A stretch of DNA of 64,000 bases. Source: CAZVGZ01 sp964627605 (GTDB lineage: Bacteria > Latescibacterota > MWCZ01 > CAZVGZ01). The notes under the pieces were generated by a model. The model did no database searches and was not told the origin of the DNA. It saw only the letters and a list, made by a program, of their open reading frames with translations. Shown here piece after piece: positions 1 to 8,946 of this stretch (position 1 is its first letter; every line of letters begins with the position of its first letter). The DNA lies in NCBI GenBank assembly GCA_964627605.1, contig CAZVGZ010000018.1:1-64000 (forward strand), read 5' to 3'. The translations under genes were made by a program, and so were the position numbers.

Positions 1-999
1 AGTTCTCTCCTGTGATCGCCTTCATTAACGGGTCGTGCGACTACGTCCGAAGCGGATATGGAGAGGGGTCCCTGTTTGATCGGCACTATTTGAATGGTAT
101 GAAGAACGTCAACCGCATTCTCCTCAACACCCAGCAGATAGTGCGATCGTACAATCAACAGGAGGACCGCTATTTCGTCGGTGACCAGATCGTGCCTACG
201 CATCTTAGCAATGACCACAGCCCATGGGTGCCAAACTATCAGTCATATCTGATCGGCGAAGGTCTCATATGCCGAGAACTTGCTGAGTGGTATGACTATC
301 GTGAATACAGTTACCCGTACCTAATGGCCGTATTGACGATAGCAACATTCCAGTACGTGCATGAGGCCACAGAGAACGGTTCCTACCAGGGAGACAGCGT
401 TGATCCCATAGCCAATATGTTGATCTTCAACCCCATCGGATATCAGCTTTTCTACAATGATCGGGTATCAAGGTTTCTTGGTGAGACGCTCGGTTACTCA
501 TACTGGCAAGGCCAACCAGTGTTTAACCCCCAGAATAACGCGCTCGCCAACGCAGGCCGAAGGTTCATAATCAACATCGGCGTTCCAACCTCAAAACATT
601 GGAGCGTCTGGTATTCTTGGGGCCAAGACGGCACCCTTGGCATGGCATACAAAGGCAAGCTCAACAATAGGTTATACCTGGGGGCTGGCATCAAAGCGAA
701 TGCTATCAGATGGAATACGTCAGTCACATCTGACTACCAACGGCGGGCGATTCGCGCGGCCGAGGCGGTCACCGGCCCCCACTTCGAGATTTTCTACGAT
801 CGAAAAAAGGGCGCTTCTTTTCAGTCTGTCACAGACCAGTGCCAACAGTGTAGATGTGGCTGTAAAACTATATCCCGGAGCACTTCCTTACGAACGCTTC
901 GGTTGTTACATGGCGTATAACAGACGCATCGGACTAAATATAGGAATCACCTACACCGGTTCGCCGGTCGGCTTGTTTGTTGGAAATGTCCCGGGGTAG
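1..999 (+). pseudogene. Outer-membrane beta-barrel-like protein, 5' end outside window, frameshifted
   Basis: The reading frame is open from the window edge; a GTG at 12 is only an internal codon, so the 5' end is missing. The first part runs to about 800 in frame 3. The natural C-terminus then continues in frame 1 to a TAG at 997-999. The switch falls at an A6-G3 run (803-811): one extra base there would join the two parts into one protein. Alternating aromatic/hydrophobic stretches (for example GRRFIINIGVP and LYLGAGIKANAI) and a C-terminus rich in G and Y suggest outer-membrane beta strands. A passage with NMLIFNPIGYQLFYND recalls the DUF3943 group, but I am not sure of the family. It may be a true mutation or a homopolymer sequencing error. 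Confidence 0.5.
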
Positions 1000-1203
1000 C
1001 GTTCAGGGTCACATCGCTCGATGCACGCAGGGCTGTTTGCGCGGCCGATAGACCGTTGGGAGCAGCAGAATGAGCTACCGACCTCTGAAACGCATACCCG
1101 ACCTCAGCCATCAGATTCGATTTGGGCGATCAAACAGATTGACCAGAAATGAGGCGGCCACATAAGCTTGGGGCCGCCAACAATTCTCTATAATCCTGTC
1201 TGG

Positions 1204-2211
1204 CTATTCGTCGAACGCTGCGTCAAAAGCGACATCCGATGACGAGAAATCGACCGCTCTTACGAATGCGCACGCCTCTTCGGCACCAGCTTCGCGGTCC
1301 ATTCCTGAGTCTTCCCACTCGACTGATAGCGGGCCGTTGTAGCCTGCGCGGTTAAGAGCGCGGATGATCGACTCAAAGTCGACACCACCACGCCCCAAGC
1401 TGCGGAAATCCCAACCACGGCGGCTGTCGCCAAAGTTGATGTGTGATGCTAAGATGCCAGCTTTGGGATCGGGATGCATTTTGGCGTCGCCCATCCTGAT
1501 CGCATCCTTCATGTGGACGTGATAGATGCGGTCGGCGAACAAGTCGATAAACGCCGTGGAGTCGACGCCCTGCCAGTGGAGATGCGATGGGTCGAAATTG
1601 AAACCGAATGCCGTTCGGCCTCCTATCGCTTCGATTGCCATTTCAGTAGTGTAGATGTCGTAGGCGATCTCTGTTGGATGGACTTCTAATCCGAACTTGA
1701 CGCCGCAGTCGTCAAAGACATCCAAAATCGGATTCCACTTGTCTGCAAAATCTTTGAAACCGGCGGCGATGGTCTCCTCGTCTACTGGCGGGAAGCCGTA
1801 GAGGTAGTGCCAGATTGATGAACCGGTAAAGCCGTTGACTATTCCCACGCCAAGATTGGCAGCAGCTTTGGCTGTGAGCTTCATCTCATCAATCGCCCAC
1901 TGTCGCATCGTGTCGAAACTGCCGTGGGTGTTTTCAGGGGCGAATGCTTTATGGCGGTCGTCGAGAATGTCGCAAACGAGCTGTCCGGCGAGATGGTTGG
2001 AGACCGACCAGACGTTAAGGCCGTGTTTGTCGAGCAGAGCGCGTTTGTCGTCGCAGTAGGATTTGCTTTCTGCTGCTTGAGCAACTTCAAAATGATCGCC
2101 CCAACAGGCCAGCTCGATCCCGTCGTAGCCAAACGACGCTACTTTCGGGGCCAACTCTGCCAGCGGCAGGTCCGCCCACTGGCCGGATACTAACGTTACT
2201 GGTCGTCCCAT
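1204..2211 (-). CDS. Sugar phosphate isomerase/epimerase (xylose isomerase-like TIM barrel)
   Basis: A 335-residue protein of the AP-endonuclease-2/xylose-isomerase-like TIM-barrel superfamily, which isomerises or epimerises sugars and inositol derivatives with a divalent metal. The expected metal-ligand motifs are present in order: an acidic strand end in FGLEVHPTEIAYD, NFDPSHLHWQG, YHVHMKDA and a final Glu in LSVEWEDSG. I chose the ATG at 2211 because GGAGGAG lies about 6 bases before it and the barrel's first strand (VTLVSGQWADLPL) follows directly; a longer frame upstream has no family-like residues. It stands alone, with an IS fragment upstream. The exact substrate cannot be read from sequence. 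Confidence 0.85.
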   Translation of the reverse strand: MGRPVTLVSGQWADLPLAELAPKVASFGYDGIELACWGDHFEVAQAAESKSYCDDKRALLDKHGLNVWSVSNHLAGQLVCDILDDRHKAFAPENTHGSFDTMRQWAIDEMKLTAKAAANLGVGIVNGFTGSSIWHYLYGFPPVDEETIAAGFKDFADKWNPILDVFDDCGVKFGLEVHPTEIAYDIYTTEMAIEAIGGRTAFGFNFDPSHLHWQGVDSTAFIDLFADRIYHVHMKDAIRMGDAKMHPDPKAGILASHINFGDSRRGWDFRSLGRGGVDFESIIRALNRAGYNGPLSVEWEDSGMDREAGAEEACAFVRAVDFSSSDVAFDAAFDE

Positions 2212-2323
2212 GATTTTACTCCTCCGTTGATTGCAGTCCTGGGCTAGCGTTAGCCGATCCAACTTCGATGAATTTGCCACTATTGGTCGTCTTGACAAAA
2301 CATCGCGGCGTTTGCTCAGTGAA

Positions 2324-2704
2324 TCAACCCGCGTAACGGCGGGCACCGTCATCGGAATCAGACAACGTCACAATTGGAGAGCAGTGAGCGGTTTTTTTTT
2401 GATGAGATCGGGCGCGAGCCGCCGGGGAAGGGTCTGCTCCCGCTTGGCGTTGATCTTCGCCTGCTTTTCGGTCCCCGTGGCCTGATTGGGGAGTAACGTA
2501 TACACAGAGAAGAACCCAGGAGAGTGCCCTGTTAGGCGGTTGATCGTTCAACCTGCCCTGCTTATACCGCTTCTGCCAGGCCTGTATCTGACCAAGGGCA
2601 ACGTCATACTGGCGCGCCAGCGCTGCGCGGCTCACGCCCCCTGCCAAATATTCCCTGACAACCGCCAGCTTGAATTCCTGTGTGAATCTCCGTCTGACCG
2701 CCAT
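2324..2704 (-). mobile_element. Fragment of an IS3/IS911-type transposase OrfA
   Basis: The first ~50 residues (2549-2704) form a typical transposase OrfA helix-turn-helix: RRRFTQEFKLAVVREYL, then GGVSRAALARQYDV and IQAWQKRYKQG. This domain binds the IS ends. After that the frame loses resemblance to OrfA, with no leucine-zipper segment and no OrfB with a DDE motif nearby, so this is a decayed remnant. Translation of neighbouring frames after residue 52 gives more lysine-rich sequence, consistent with a frameshift. I could not define terminal inverted repeats or a target duplication. The remnant sits between the isomerase gene and a GH127 gene, in a stretch (2212-2975) that otherwise holds no convincing gene. 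Confidence 0.65.
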
Positions 2705-2975
2705 AAGGGCGTCTCCTTCCGTCCCTCAGGCAAACTATAACTTTCATACCCTTTCTGTCCAGACCAGGGGGTGCACTCCATGATCCACCAGTATCTCAGT
2801 ATCCCAACTCTCAGGCGCAGCGGTGCGACCATACCCAGGTAGGTCAGGCGCATAGTGGCGTCGTCAGGCATGTAGGGGATGATGGGGCTGTATGTCTTGT
2901 GACTACCGCTCCATCCGTGTAGCCCAAAATATGTTTTTGGGCCGGTTCCTCATCTTTTTATAAACATCGGTCCAA

Positions 2976-4817
2976 CTACCTTGGCGTATTTGGGATCAAG
3001 CGCATCGGGTTGTCGCCACTGAATGCAGCGGGCTGCAAACCGCTGTTTGGAAGCCAGGAGACGTAGGGGTCGCCTTCTGCACCTGCGGTGGCGAAATCGC
3101 AAAGGTCTATCGCGTCGCCGCTTTCGGTGGCGAAACATTTGAGAAGCCACGGCTGCGGTCCGCTATCAGGTGCGTCTGCGTCAGTCGGCATCTGGCGAAT
3201 GTCGATGGTCGGGAGGTTGTGTGGTTCGTATCTATCAAACCTCATGTCGTAGGCGAGTAGAATGGGCCCATGGTAGATCGACATTTTCCCTTCCGACTCC
3301 TGTTCGCCGACCCAGACTCTTGGCGAGAGATCAAACTCAATCTCTATTACGTCGCCGCTGTGCCAGAGTCGCTCAATTTCAAGGTATGTTCCGGGTTTGA
3401 CATCGCTGACCGGCTCTGAGTTCACCGCCACGTTCGTGGAGATCGACCATCCTGGTATCCTTACCAACAGCCTGAACGAGTGATCTTGTTCCAGGTCCAC
3501 GACGGTCCTCACCCCTCCCTCGACCGGATAAGTTGTCTCTTGCGCGAACGTCGCTGTGATGCCTGACGACGACTGGACGGTTGTAATCGACGGGCCGTAG
3601 AAGTTGATGGCGAAACCGTCCTGGAGGGTCATCACTGCCCACTCCGAGAGAATTCCAAACCCACGGGGACCGTTGACCGAACAGCAGTTAAGCTCCGGCG
3701 ATCCGGCGCGGGCTTGAAATACTATGTCGTGCGCTGACGCTCGACGCTCACCGTCCATCGGCGTGTTGTAGGTGCACCAGTGTCCACCAGGGCTCTGCGC
3801 ACCCATTACAGCGTTGAACATCGACAACTCCAATTCGTCAGCCGCCCGGCTGTCTCCGGTCATACGGAGGTAGTCCAGCGTCAGCGCCATCCACGCTATC
3901 GTGCAGCAGGTCTCGATGGGTTCTGGGTTGTAGGGGTTGCCCGTAGCCTTCTCGCCAGCGGAAAACCCTCCAGTGTTGTGCCTGTCGCCCTCCAGGATGC
4001 TCCACCATATCTGCTTATAAGCTTTGGAATAGGAGGCGTCACCGCTGATGAAAAAAAGTTCGGCGATGGCCTGAAGGTCGTGGAGGCTTTCCCACCTGGG
4101 TTTGGACCCTTCGTGAAACGGACGATCCTTTAGGGCGTGCCTTAAGTAGTCGCCTGACGGAGGAGTCTGCCAATCCTGTTCGATCTGCCGCGCCATGTCG
4201 AGGTAAGGCTTGTGTCCTGTCTGCTTAAAGAGCAGGCAGAAGATGTGAATCACAGCCTGATTCATCTCTTCTGCACCAGCATCCAAAACGCTCTGATTTC
4301 CAGACAGGAAACGGTCCACCATCATGTCGGCGGCTTTTCGGCAAGCCGCAAGCGCTTGGGCGTCGTCGGTGTGCAGATGCCACCGGAACAGCCCCAACAT
4401 GCAGTGATAGTGGCCCCAAAGGTCCCAGAGTTTGCCGTCTTGAGCCTGGTTGGAGCCGGAGAGCCTGCGAGACTCGGACCATGGCCCCAGGTAGCCATCT
4501 TCGCCCTGGCAAGCGATCAGTTCGGCGACGAATCGCGTCAAATACTTAAGGAGCACTTCGTCCCCGGAAATCCGCAGGCCGCCCACGGCTGATGTGAGAT
4601 ATTTTCCAGCAAACTCCCCTGCCCAAGGAACCATGTCGCGCTCAGGGGTTTGGTCACGGGCGCGAAACATGCCCAACATCGCCGGGTTTGACGACGGCGT
4701 AGTCAGGATCCAGTTGCGGTGGTTAGCCTCAATTCTACCGCCGACAAACCCTCCGAAAGACATTCTGGGATCATCTGGCGGTTCAAGTTTGGGTGCTGTT
4801 TCTCCACTTGTGTTCAT
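2976..4817 (-). CDS. GH127-family beta-L-arabinofuranosidase-like glycoside hydrolase
   Basis: About 613 residues, with an (alpha/alpha) barrel N-terminal two thirds and a beta-sandwich C-terminus as in GH127. Members remove beta-L-arabinofuranose from plant or algal glycans using a zinc-bound cysteine nucleophile. The signature residues are visible: E302 and C304 in PIETCCTIAWM, and the C378-C379 pair in SPELNCCSVNGPRG. Their spacing matches the E338/C340/C417/C418 site of HypBA1. I prefer the ATG at 4815-4817, because the family normally begins near GGFVGGRIEANHRN; an upstream ATG at 4931 has no ribosome binding site. No signal peptide is visible, so it is probably cytoplasmic. It is monocistronic, next to an IS fragment. 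Activity on a related uronide or arabinoside is also possible. Confidence 0.88.
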   Translation of the reverse strand: MNTSGETAPKLEPPDDPRMSFGGFVGGRIEANHRNWILTTPSSNPAMLGMFRARDQTPERDMVPWAGEFAGKYLTSAVGGLRISGDEVLLKYLTRFVAELIACQGEDGYLGPWSESRRLSGSNQAQDGKLWDLWGHYHCMLGLFRWHLHTDDAQALAACRKAADMMVDRFLSGNQSVLDAGAEEMNQAVIHIFCLLFKQTGHKPYLDMARQIEQDWQTPPSGDYLRHALKDRPFHEGSKPRWESLHDLQAIAELFFISGDASYSKAYKQIWWSILEGDRHNTGGFSAGEKATGNPYNPEPIETCCTIAWMALTLDYLRMTGDSRAADELELSMFNAVMGAQSPGGHWCTYNTPMDGERRASAHDIVFQARAGSPELNCCSVNGPRGFGILSEWAVMTLQDGFAINFYGPSITTVQSSSGITATFAQETTYPVEGGVRTVVDLEQDHSFRLLVRIPGWSISTNVAVNSEPVSDVKPGTYLEIERLWHSGDVIEIEFDLSPRVWVGEQESEGKMSIYHGPILLAYDMRFDRYEPHNLPTIDIRQMPTDADAPDSGPQPWLLKCFATESGDAIDLCDFATAGAEGDPYVSWLPNSGLQPAAFSGDNPMRLIPNTPR

Positions 4818-4984
4818 AGATAGAAATCTCGGATGTGGTGGATCGAATAAGTGACGCAAGTATAGACATCGCGCCACCGCCAACCAATCTTTGGCCGCCT
4901 GCACCTTGTCGCCACCTCGTTCCACTTGCACCGTTAAAAGAGGTCGATGGGTTGCGTGGTTAAGTCTTATTTGGGGTGAGAGAT

Positions 4985-5950
4985 ATGCTGGACCCGCGTC
5001 TTATTCATGACATGACCGTAAGCCGGATTCGACAGGCTCTAGCTGACACGCAGAGGCCGTCACAGGGCGTTATAGATGCGCTTAAAAAGGACCGGCGGAC
5101 CAGCGTCAAGGCGATGGGTGAGCGGATCGTGGAGCAGCTGAAACAGCGGCGGCAGAGGCTTGAGACGTTGTGGAGATACGAAACTGAAGTTGGCGGCGGA
5201 GTTATAGCCGGTGTCGATGAGGCCGGGCGGGGTCCGTTGGCTGGACCCGTCTGTGCTGCGGCGGTCATTCTGCCCCATGGATTGGATATACCAGGTTTGG
5301 CGAACTCCAAAGTCATGAAGCCTGAAAATCGCGAAACGGTGTTTGATGTGATATTCGAACAGTCGATCGCCGTTGGGTTGGCGTTCGTTGACGTAGAGAC
5401 TATCGACAGGCTCAACATCCTACGGGCCAGTATGAAAGCCATGCGGTCTGCGATTGAGGACCTGGGAACAGATCCGGAGATGGTACTGATTGACGGCGAT
5501 AAAACCCCTGGTTCGCAGTTTGCCGAGCGGGCGATCGTCAAGGGCGATTCCAAATCTATGTCCATCGCAGCAGCATCGGTGATAGCGAAAGTTAGCCGGG
5601 ATCGACATATGGCTCTGTTGGACGAGAAGTACTCTGGGTACGGGTTCGTCAAACACAAAGGCTACGGCACGCCTGAACATCTTGAGGCTCTCAGGAAACT
5701 TGGGGCCTGTCCCGAACACAGGCGGTCGTTCGGATATGTCGCCGATGTCGAAGCAGGCAGGTCCGACGACTTTTTCGATTTCAACCGGGGTATCTCCGCA
5801 GCACAATCGCAAACCGATCTTGAGGTGGTTGGGGAGGCCGTCGCGCTGGTCTCAGCCAATCTCGGTGAGGACGAACTGGTCGAACTAAGACGCAGATACG
5901 CTCAGAAACAGGCCCGCCTCAAACAGTATAGAGACGATGCCAGGAAGTAG
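4985..5950 (+). CDS. rnhB: Ribonuclease HII
   Basis: RNase HII cleaves the RNA strand of RNA/DNA hybrids and removes single ribonucleotides from DNA. The core begins at GVDEAGRGPLAGPV (active-site D and E, about residues 78-79), with the third acid in MVLIDGDKTP and the SIAAASVIAKVSRDRH motif with its Asp. Two extensions flank the core: about 70 charged residues at the N-terminus, like the Firmicutes-type RnhB extension (KKDRRTSVKAM), and about 60 residues at the C-terminus ending in a basic helix. The ATG at 4985 follows GGGGTGAG; a GTG at 4976 is an alternative. The gene overlaps yraN by 14 bases, a common pairing. Confidence 0.93.
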   Translation: MLDPRLIHDMTVSRIRQALADTQRPSQGVIDALKKDRRTSVKAMGERIVEQLKQRRQRLETLWRYETEVGGGVIAGVDEAGRGPLAGPVCAAAVILPHGLDIPGLANSKVMKPENRETVFDVIFEQSIAVGLAFVDVETIDRLNILRASMKAMRSAIEDLGTDPEMVLIDGDKTPGSQFAERAIVKGDSKSMSIAAASVIAKVSRDRHMALLDEKYSGYGFVKHKGYGTPEHLEALRKLGACPEHRRSFGYVADVEAGRSDDFFDFNRGISAAQSQTDLEVVGEAVALVSANLGEDELVELRRRYAQKQARLKQYRDDARK

Positions 5951-6314
5951 CGACAGGCGAGTTGTAACCGGTCGTCACGGCGAGGAGTTTTCGGTGGCCT
6001 TCCTGACCCAACTGGGCTACACTATTGTCGAAAGAAACTGGCGCGCAGGGGCAACAGGCGAGATTGATATAGTGGCGATGGACGGCTCGACTCAGGTTTT
6101 CGTTGAGGTCAAGACATCTACTTCGGGCAGATTTGGGCCTCCTGAGGGGTGGGTGACTCCAAACAAGTGTCGCCGACTCACTACACTAGCACAGAAGTTT
6201 ATCGCTGGCTACGATGGGCAATATACCATGGTTCGGTTCGATGTGATGGCGGTGCAGTGGCAGCATGGCAGATGGCTAGCGACGCACCTCAAAGACGCAT
6301 TTGACGCTATCTGA
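5937..6314 (+). CDS. YraN/UPF0102 family nuclease-fold protein
   Basis: A 125-residue protein of the UPF0102 (YraN) family, which has a restriction-endonuclease-like fold and is often next to rnhB. Visible motifs are GRHGEEFSVAFLTQLGY at the N-terminus, NWRAGATGEIDIVA with the conserved E and D, and VFVEVKTSTSGRFG with the E-x-K. These are the putative metal-binding acids of the PD-(D/E)xK fold. The start lies inside the end of rnhB, so translation is probably coupled. The cellular role is unproven; a part in DNA repair or recombination is inferred from the fold and neighbour. Confidence 0.9.
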   Translation: MPGSSDRRVVTGRHGEEFSVAFLTQLGYTIVERNWRAGATGEIDIVAMDGSTQVFVEVKTSTSGRFGPPEGWVTPNKCRRLTTLAQKFIAGYDGQYTMVRFDVMAVQWQHGRWLATHLKDAFDAI

Positions 6315-6449
6315 GATATCATGCGCGCTCGTCGACTGCGGGACGATTGTTGAGTATTCTCAAGGTTTGTGGAGGATCAACGAGGTTGCCATCGACTGCA
6401 TCCCAGGCGGAAGGTGGTGAACATAAGGTGCGAGGAGACTTTAGTCGAG

Positions 6450-7790
6450 GTGAGGATCAGGGATACAGGGCATCGTTTGGCGCTGGTTCTGCTTGTTGTT
6501 GTAGCGACCTGGGGTTTGGGTAGCGCGGATGACGCGCTCACCCTGGAGGCAGCGATAGCCGAGGGGCTTGCCAACTCCCCAGACGCTGGACTGGCTTATG
6601 AGCAGATAGTTCAGGCGCAGGGCAGATACGAAGAGGTGCGCGCCAGGGTGCTGCCCCAGATAAAGCTCACCGGTATGGGTAGCAGAACAAAGATATCTCT
6701 AGGTCAGCTTGCGGCGTTTGGTCTACCGGACTCTATCGCCGCCCTCCCGCCACTCAACCAGTATCAACTACAGTTCGAAGCCACACAACTTTTGCTGGCG
6801 TGGGGGCGCATAGGAAACACTATAGGTGCGGTTAGGGAAGGGCTTGAAGATGCAGATATCGGGATCAAGCAGGCCGAACGTCAGGTCGCCTTCGGAGTGA
6901 TATCCGCTTTCTATACCGTTTTGGCCGCCGATGCTGGCGTCGGGGTGTCTGAACGCGAAGAGCAGTACCTGGCTGCACGTCTCGAACAGGTCCGCGCACG
7001 GCAGAGTGCTGGTTCGGCCTCAAGGCTGGAGTTACTAACGACAACCGCTGAGCACGCCGGGGTCCGTCCAAGATCAGTCGAGGCGAAGGGTGCCCTTGAG
7101 GTCGCAGAGGCGGATTTCAACCGCGTGATAGGGCGACCGCTGGATGCCAATGTCACTCTAGAACAATCTCAAGACCACCAGGTGAGGCTACCATCGAATG
7201 AACGGGCGACAGCATCGGCGCGAAGGAGCAGGTTGGAGTTTAGGCGTCTGGACGTGCAGCGGGGCATCCAGAAAAGAATGATATCTATCGACCGCAACAT
7301 GTTGCGACCTGATCTCTACGCGTTCGGTCAGTACGGCGCGCAGGCTGCGCCTACTCCTGCCGATATTTTCGACAGCAACTACTATGGCTGGACCGTCGGG
7401 GTGATGCTCGACTTTCCACTATTTGTCGGGCTGGAGAATAGGGGAAAAGCGCGCAGATCTCAATCGGTGCTGCGGGAACTGGAACTCCGCACGCAAAAAC
7501 TTGAACAGTCCGTTGAGGTTGAAGTGACATCGGCACTAATCGCAGTGCGGCAGACCGGCGAGGCGAAGCGTGCGGCTGTCCATGCCCATGGTGCCGCTGA
7601 ATTGGCATTTTCCGCCACTGTCGAGGCCAAAGATGTCGGTGCTGCGACAGCGTTGGATGTACTGGACGCCCGTCGTCGGTTGATGGACGCTGAGCGCATG
7701 GTGTCTCAGGCCCGCTACGCCCATCTTCAGGCGGTCGCCGCACTTAAATACGCAATTGGCGCGGACCTTTTGGCGCCGCTCGCCCCATAG
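6450..7790 (+). CDS. TolC-family outer-membrane efflux protein
   Basis: An outer-membrane channel of the TolC/OEP family, forming the exit duct of a tripartite efflux or type I secretion system. The start was set at GTG 6450, which gives a short basic N-terminus and a signal peptide (LALVLLVVVATWGLGSADD); a GTG at 6369 would add 27 residues. After the signal comes the typical TLEAAIAEGLANSPD repeat opening, then two long alpha-helical halves with Q/E/R-rich coiled-coil segments and the small beta-strand segments (for example YYGWTVGVMLDFPLF). The next gene is a membrane-fusion protein, 13 bases away, in the same operon. No inner-membrane pump follows. Confidence 0.87.
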   Translation: MRIRDTGHRLALVLLVVVATWGLGSADDALTLEAAIAEGLANSPDAGLAYEQIVQAQGRYEEVRARVLPQIKLTGMGSRTKISLGQLAAFGLPDSIAALPPLNQYQLQFEATQLLLAWGRIGNTIGAVREGLEDADIGIKQAERQVAFGVISAFYTVLAADAGVGVSEREEQYLAARLEQVRARQSAGSASRLELLTTTAEHAGVRPRSVEAKGALEVAEADFNRVIGRPLDANVTLEQSQDHQVRLPSNERATASARRSRLEFRRLDVQRGIQKRMISIDRNMLRPDLYAFGQYGAQAAPTPADIFDSNYYGWTVGVMLDFPLFVGLENRGKARRSQSVLRELELRTQKLEQSVEVEVTSALIAVRQTGEAKRAAVHAHGAAELAFSATVEAKDVGAATALDVLDARRRLMDAERMVSQARYAHLQAVAALKYAIGADLLAPLAP

Positions 7791-7803
7791 TGAGGACGAA
7801 ATC

Positions 7804-8946
7804 GTGAGTGGTATTACAAGACATAGAGTGTTGACCCTCGGTACCGGTCTGCTGATTGCTGTTGTGGGTTTGGAAGCGACGGGATGTGCAGAGAGTGGCG
7901 CCGTTCCAGAAATGCAGCCACCTGCCGGCTCTGTGGCGACCAACGTCGAGGTCATGGTAGTTAGGCCGAAGCCGTTCACCGAGCGGTCGATGTTGTCAGG
8001 AGTTATCGCCGCCGACCGTGATCTGACCCTCAGCAGTGAGGCAGGCGGGTTGGTCGAAAAATCGAGAGTGGAGGTGGGTGATTGGGTCGCCAAAGGAAGC
8101 ATACTCGCGAACATAAATTCCGAAGTAATAGAAAATCAGCTCCGTCAAGCGATTGCAGATAGTGGCTTCAAATCGAGGGAGGCGTTGAGGACCGACAGGA
8201 TGTTCGGTTCTGGCTCGGTCACGGAGCGCGAAAAAGACGCCGTCCGCCTAGCAGAAGTGGTGGCCACTGTCGCCGCCAAGCAGGCTCGGATTCGCTTCAG
8301 GAGGTCGATCATAAGAGCACCGTTCAAGGCGGTGATCGCAAAACGTTTTGTCGAAGAAGGCCAGATAGCCGCCCCTGGGCAGCCGCTGTTTCGGATCATT
8401 TCAGGAGGGGGTAAAGTTCGCACCCAGATATACATTCCAGAACGCGATGTCTTCTACTTCCAAGTTGGCAAGCCGGTGGCTCTTACATTCGGTGCGATAC
8501 CAGGTAGGACTTTTGATGGTCGCGTGCTGTTCGTGTCACCAGCGGCTGGCGGGAGTCGATCCTTCGAAGGCCAGATTGTCGTCAAGAACCCCGACGGCAT
8601 CCTGCGGCCGGGCTTCATCGGCAACGTAGAGGTAGTTAGGCGGGAGCTGACAGCCGCCCTTGTGGTACCTGCGGGATCAATTCTTGACACCGCCCACGGC
8701 AAAGCCGTTTTTGTTGCTGAAGACTCTGTTGCGCAGATGCGTCCGGTAAGTATCAGCATGTCCAGCGGCGATCTCGCCGTCATAGATGGGGGTATTAACG
8801 AAGGTGAGAGCCTGGTGACCGTGGGGCATCGAAAACTGGTTGACGGCTCCCCCATTCGCATCCTGGCCACCCACGACGAATCTGCCACCGCCGATGAGCT
8901 GGAGCCCGCGTCTGTGACCACCGCTGTTGACACCACGTCTACCTGA
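7804..8946 (+). CDS. Membrane fusion protein (RND/HlyD-type periplasmic adaptor), lipoprotein
   Basis: Periplasmic adaptor subunit linking an inner-membrane transporter to the TolC-like channel. The GTG at 7804 follows GTGAGGACG and gives a signal with lipobox (VVGLEATGC), so it is predicted to be a lipoprotein. The order is barrel-sandwich/lipoyl half (LSSEAGGLVEKSRVEVGDWV), a short helical hairpin (about residues 115-160), the second lipoyl half (RRSIIRAPFKAVIAKR), then beta-barrel and membrane-proximal domains. The hairpin is short, as in RND adaptors of the MdtA/CzcB kind. Its stop overlaps the end of the convergent DUF547 gene by 8 bases. The matching pump must be encoded elsewhere or be lost. 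Confidence 0.87.
   Translation: MSGITRHRVLTLGTGLLIAVVGLEATGCAESGAVPEMQPPAGSVATNVEVMVVRPKPFTERSMLSGVIAADRDLTLSSEAGGLVEKSRVEVGDWVAKGSILANINSEVIENQLRQAIADSGFKSREALRTDRMFGSGSVTEREKDAVRLAEVVATVAAKQARIRFRRSIIRAPFKAVIAKRFVEEGQIAAPGQPLFRIISGGGKVRTQIYIPERDVFYFQVGKPVALTFGAIPGRTFDGRVLFVSPAAGGSRSFEGQIVVKNPDGILRPGFIGNVEVVRRELTAALVVPAGSILDTAHGKAVFVAEDSVAQMRPVSISMSSGDLAVIDGGINEGESLVTVGHRKLVDGSPIRILATHDESATADELEPASVTTAVDTTST

Noticed and set aside
2632..2871. A 79-codon minus-strand frame before the transposase fragment
   Set aside because: No match to OrfB or any family by eye; probably non-coding IS flank.
7536..8114. A 192-codon minus-strand frame across the TolC/MFP junction
   Set aside because: It covers the ends of two well-supported coding genes and shows no family motif.
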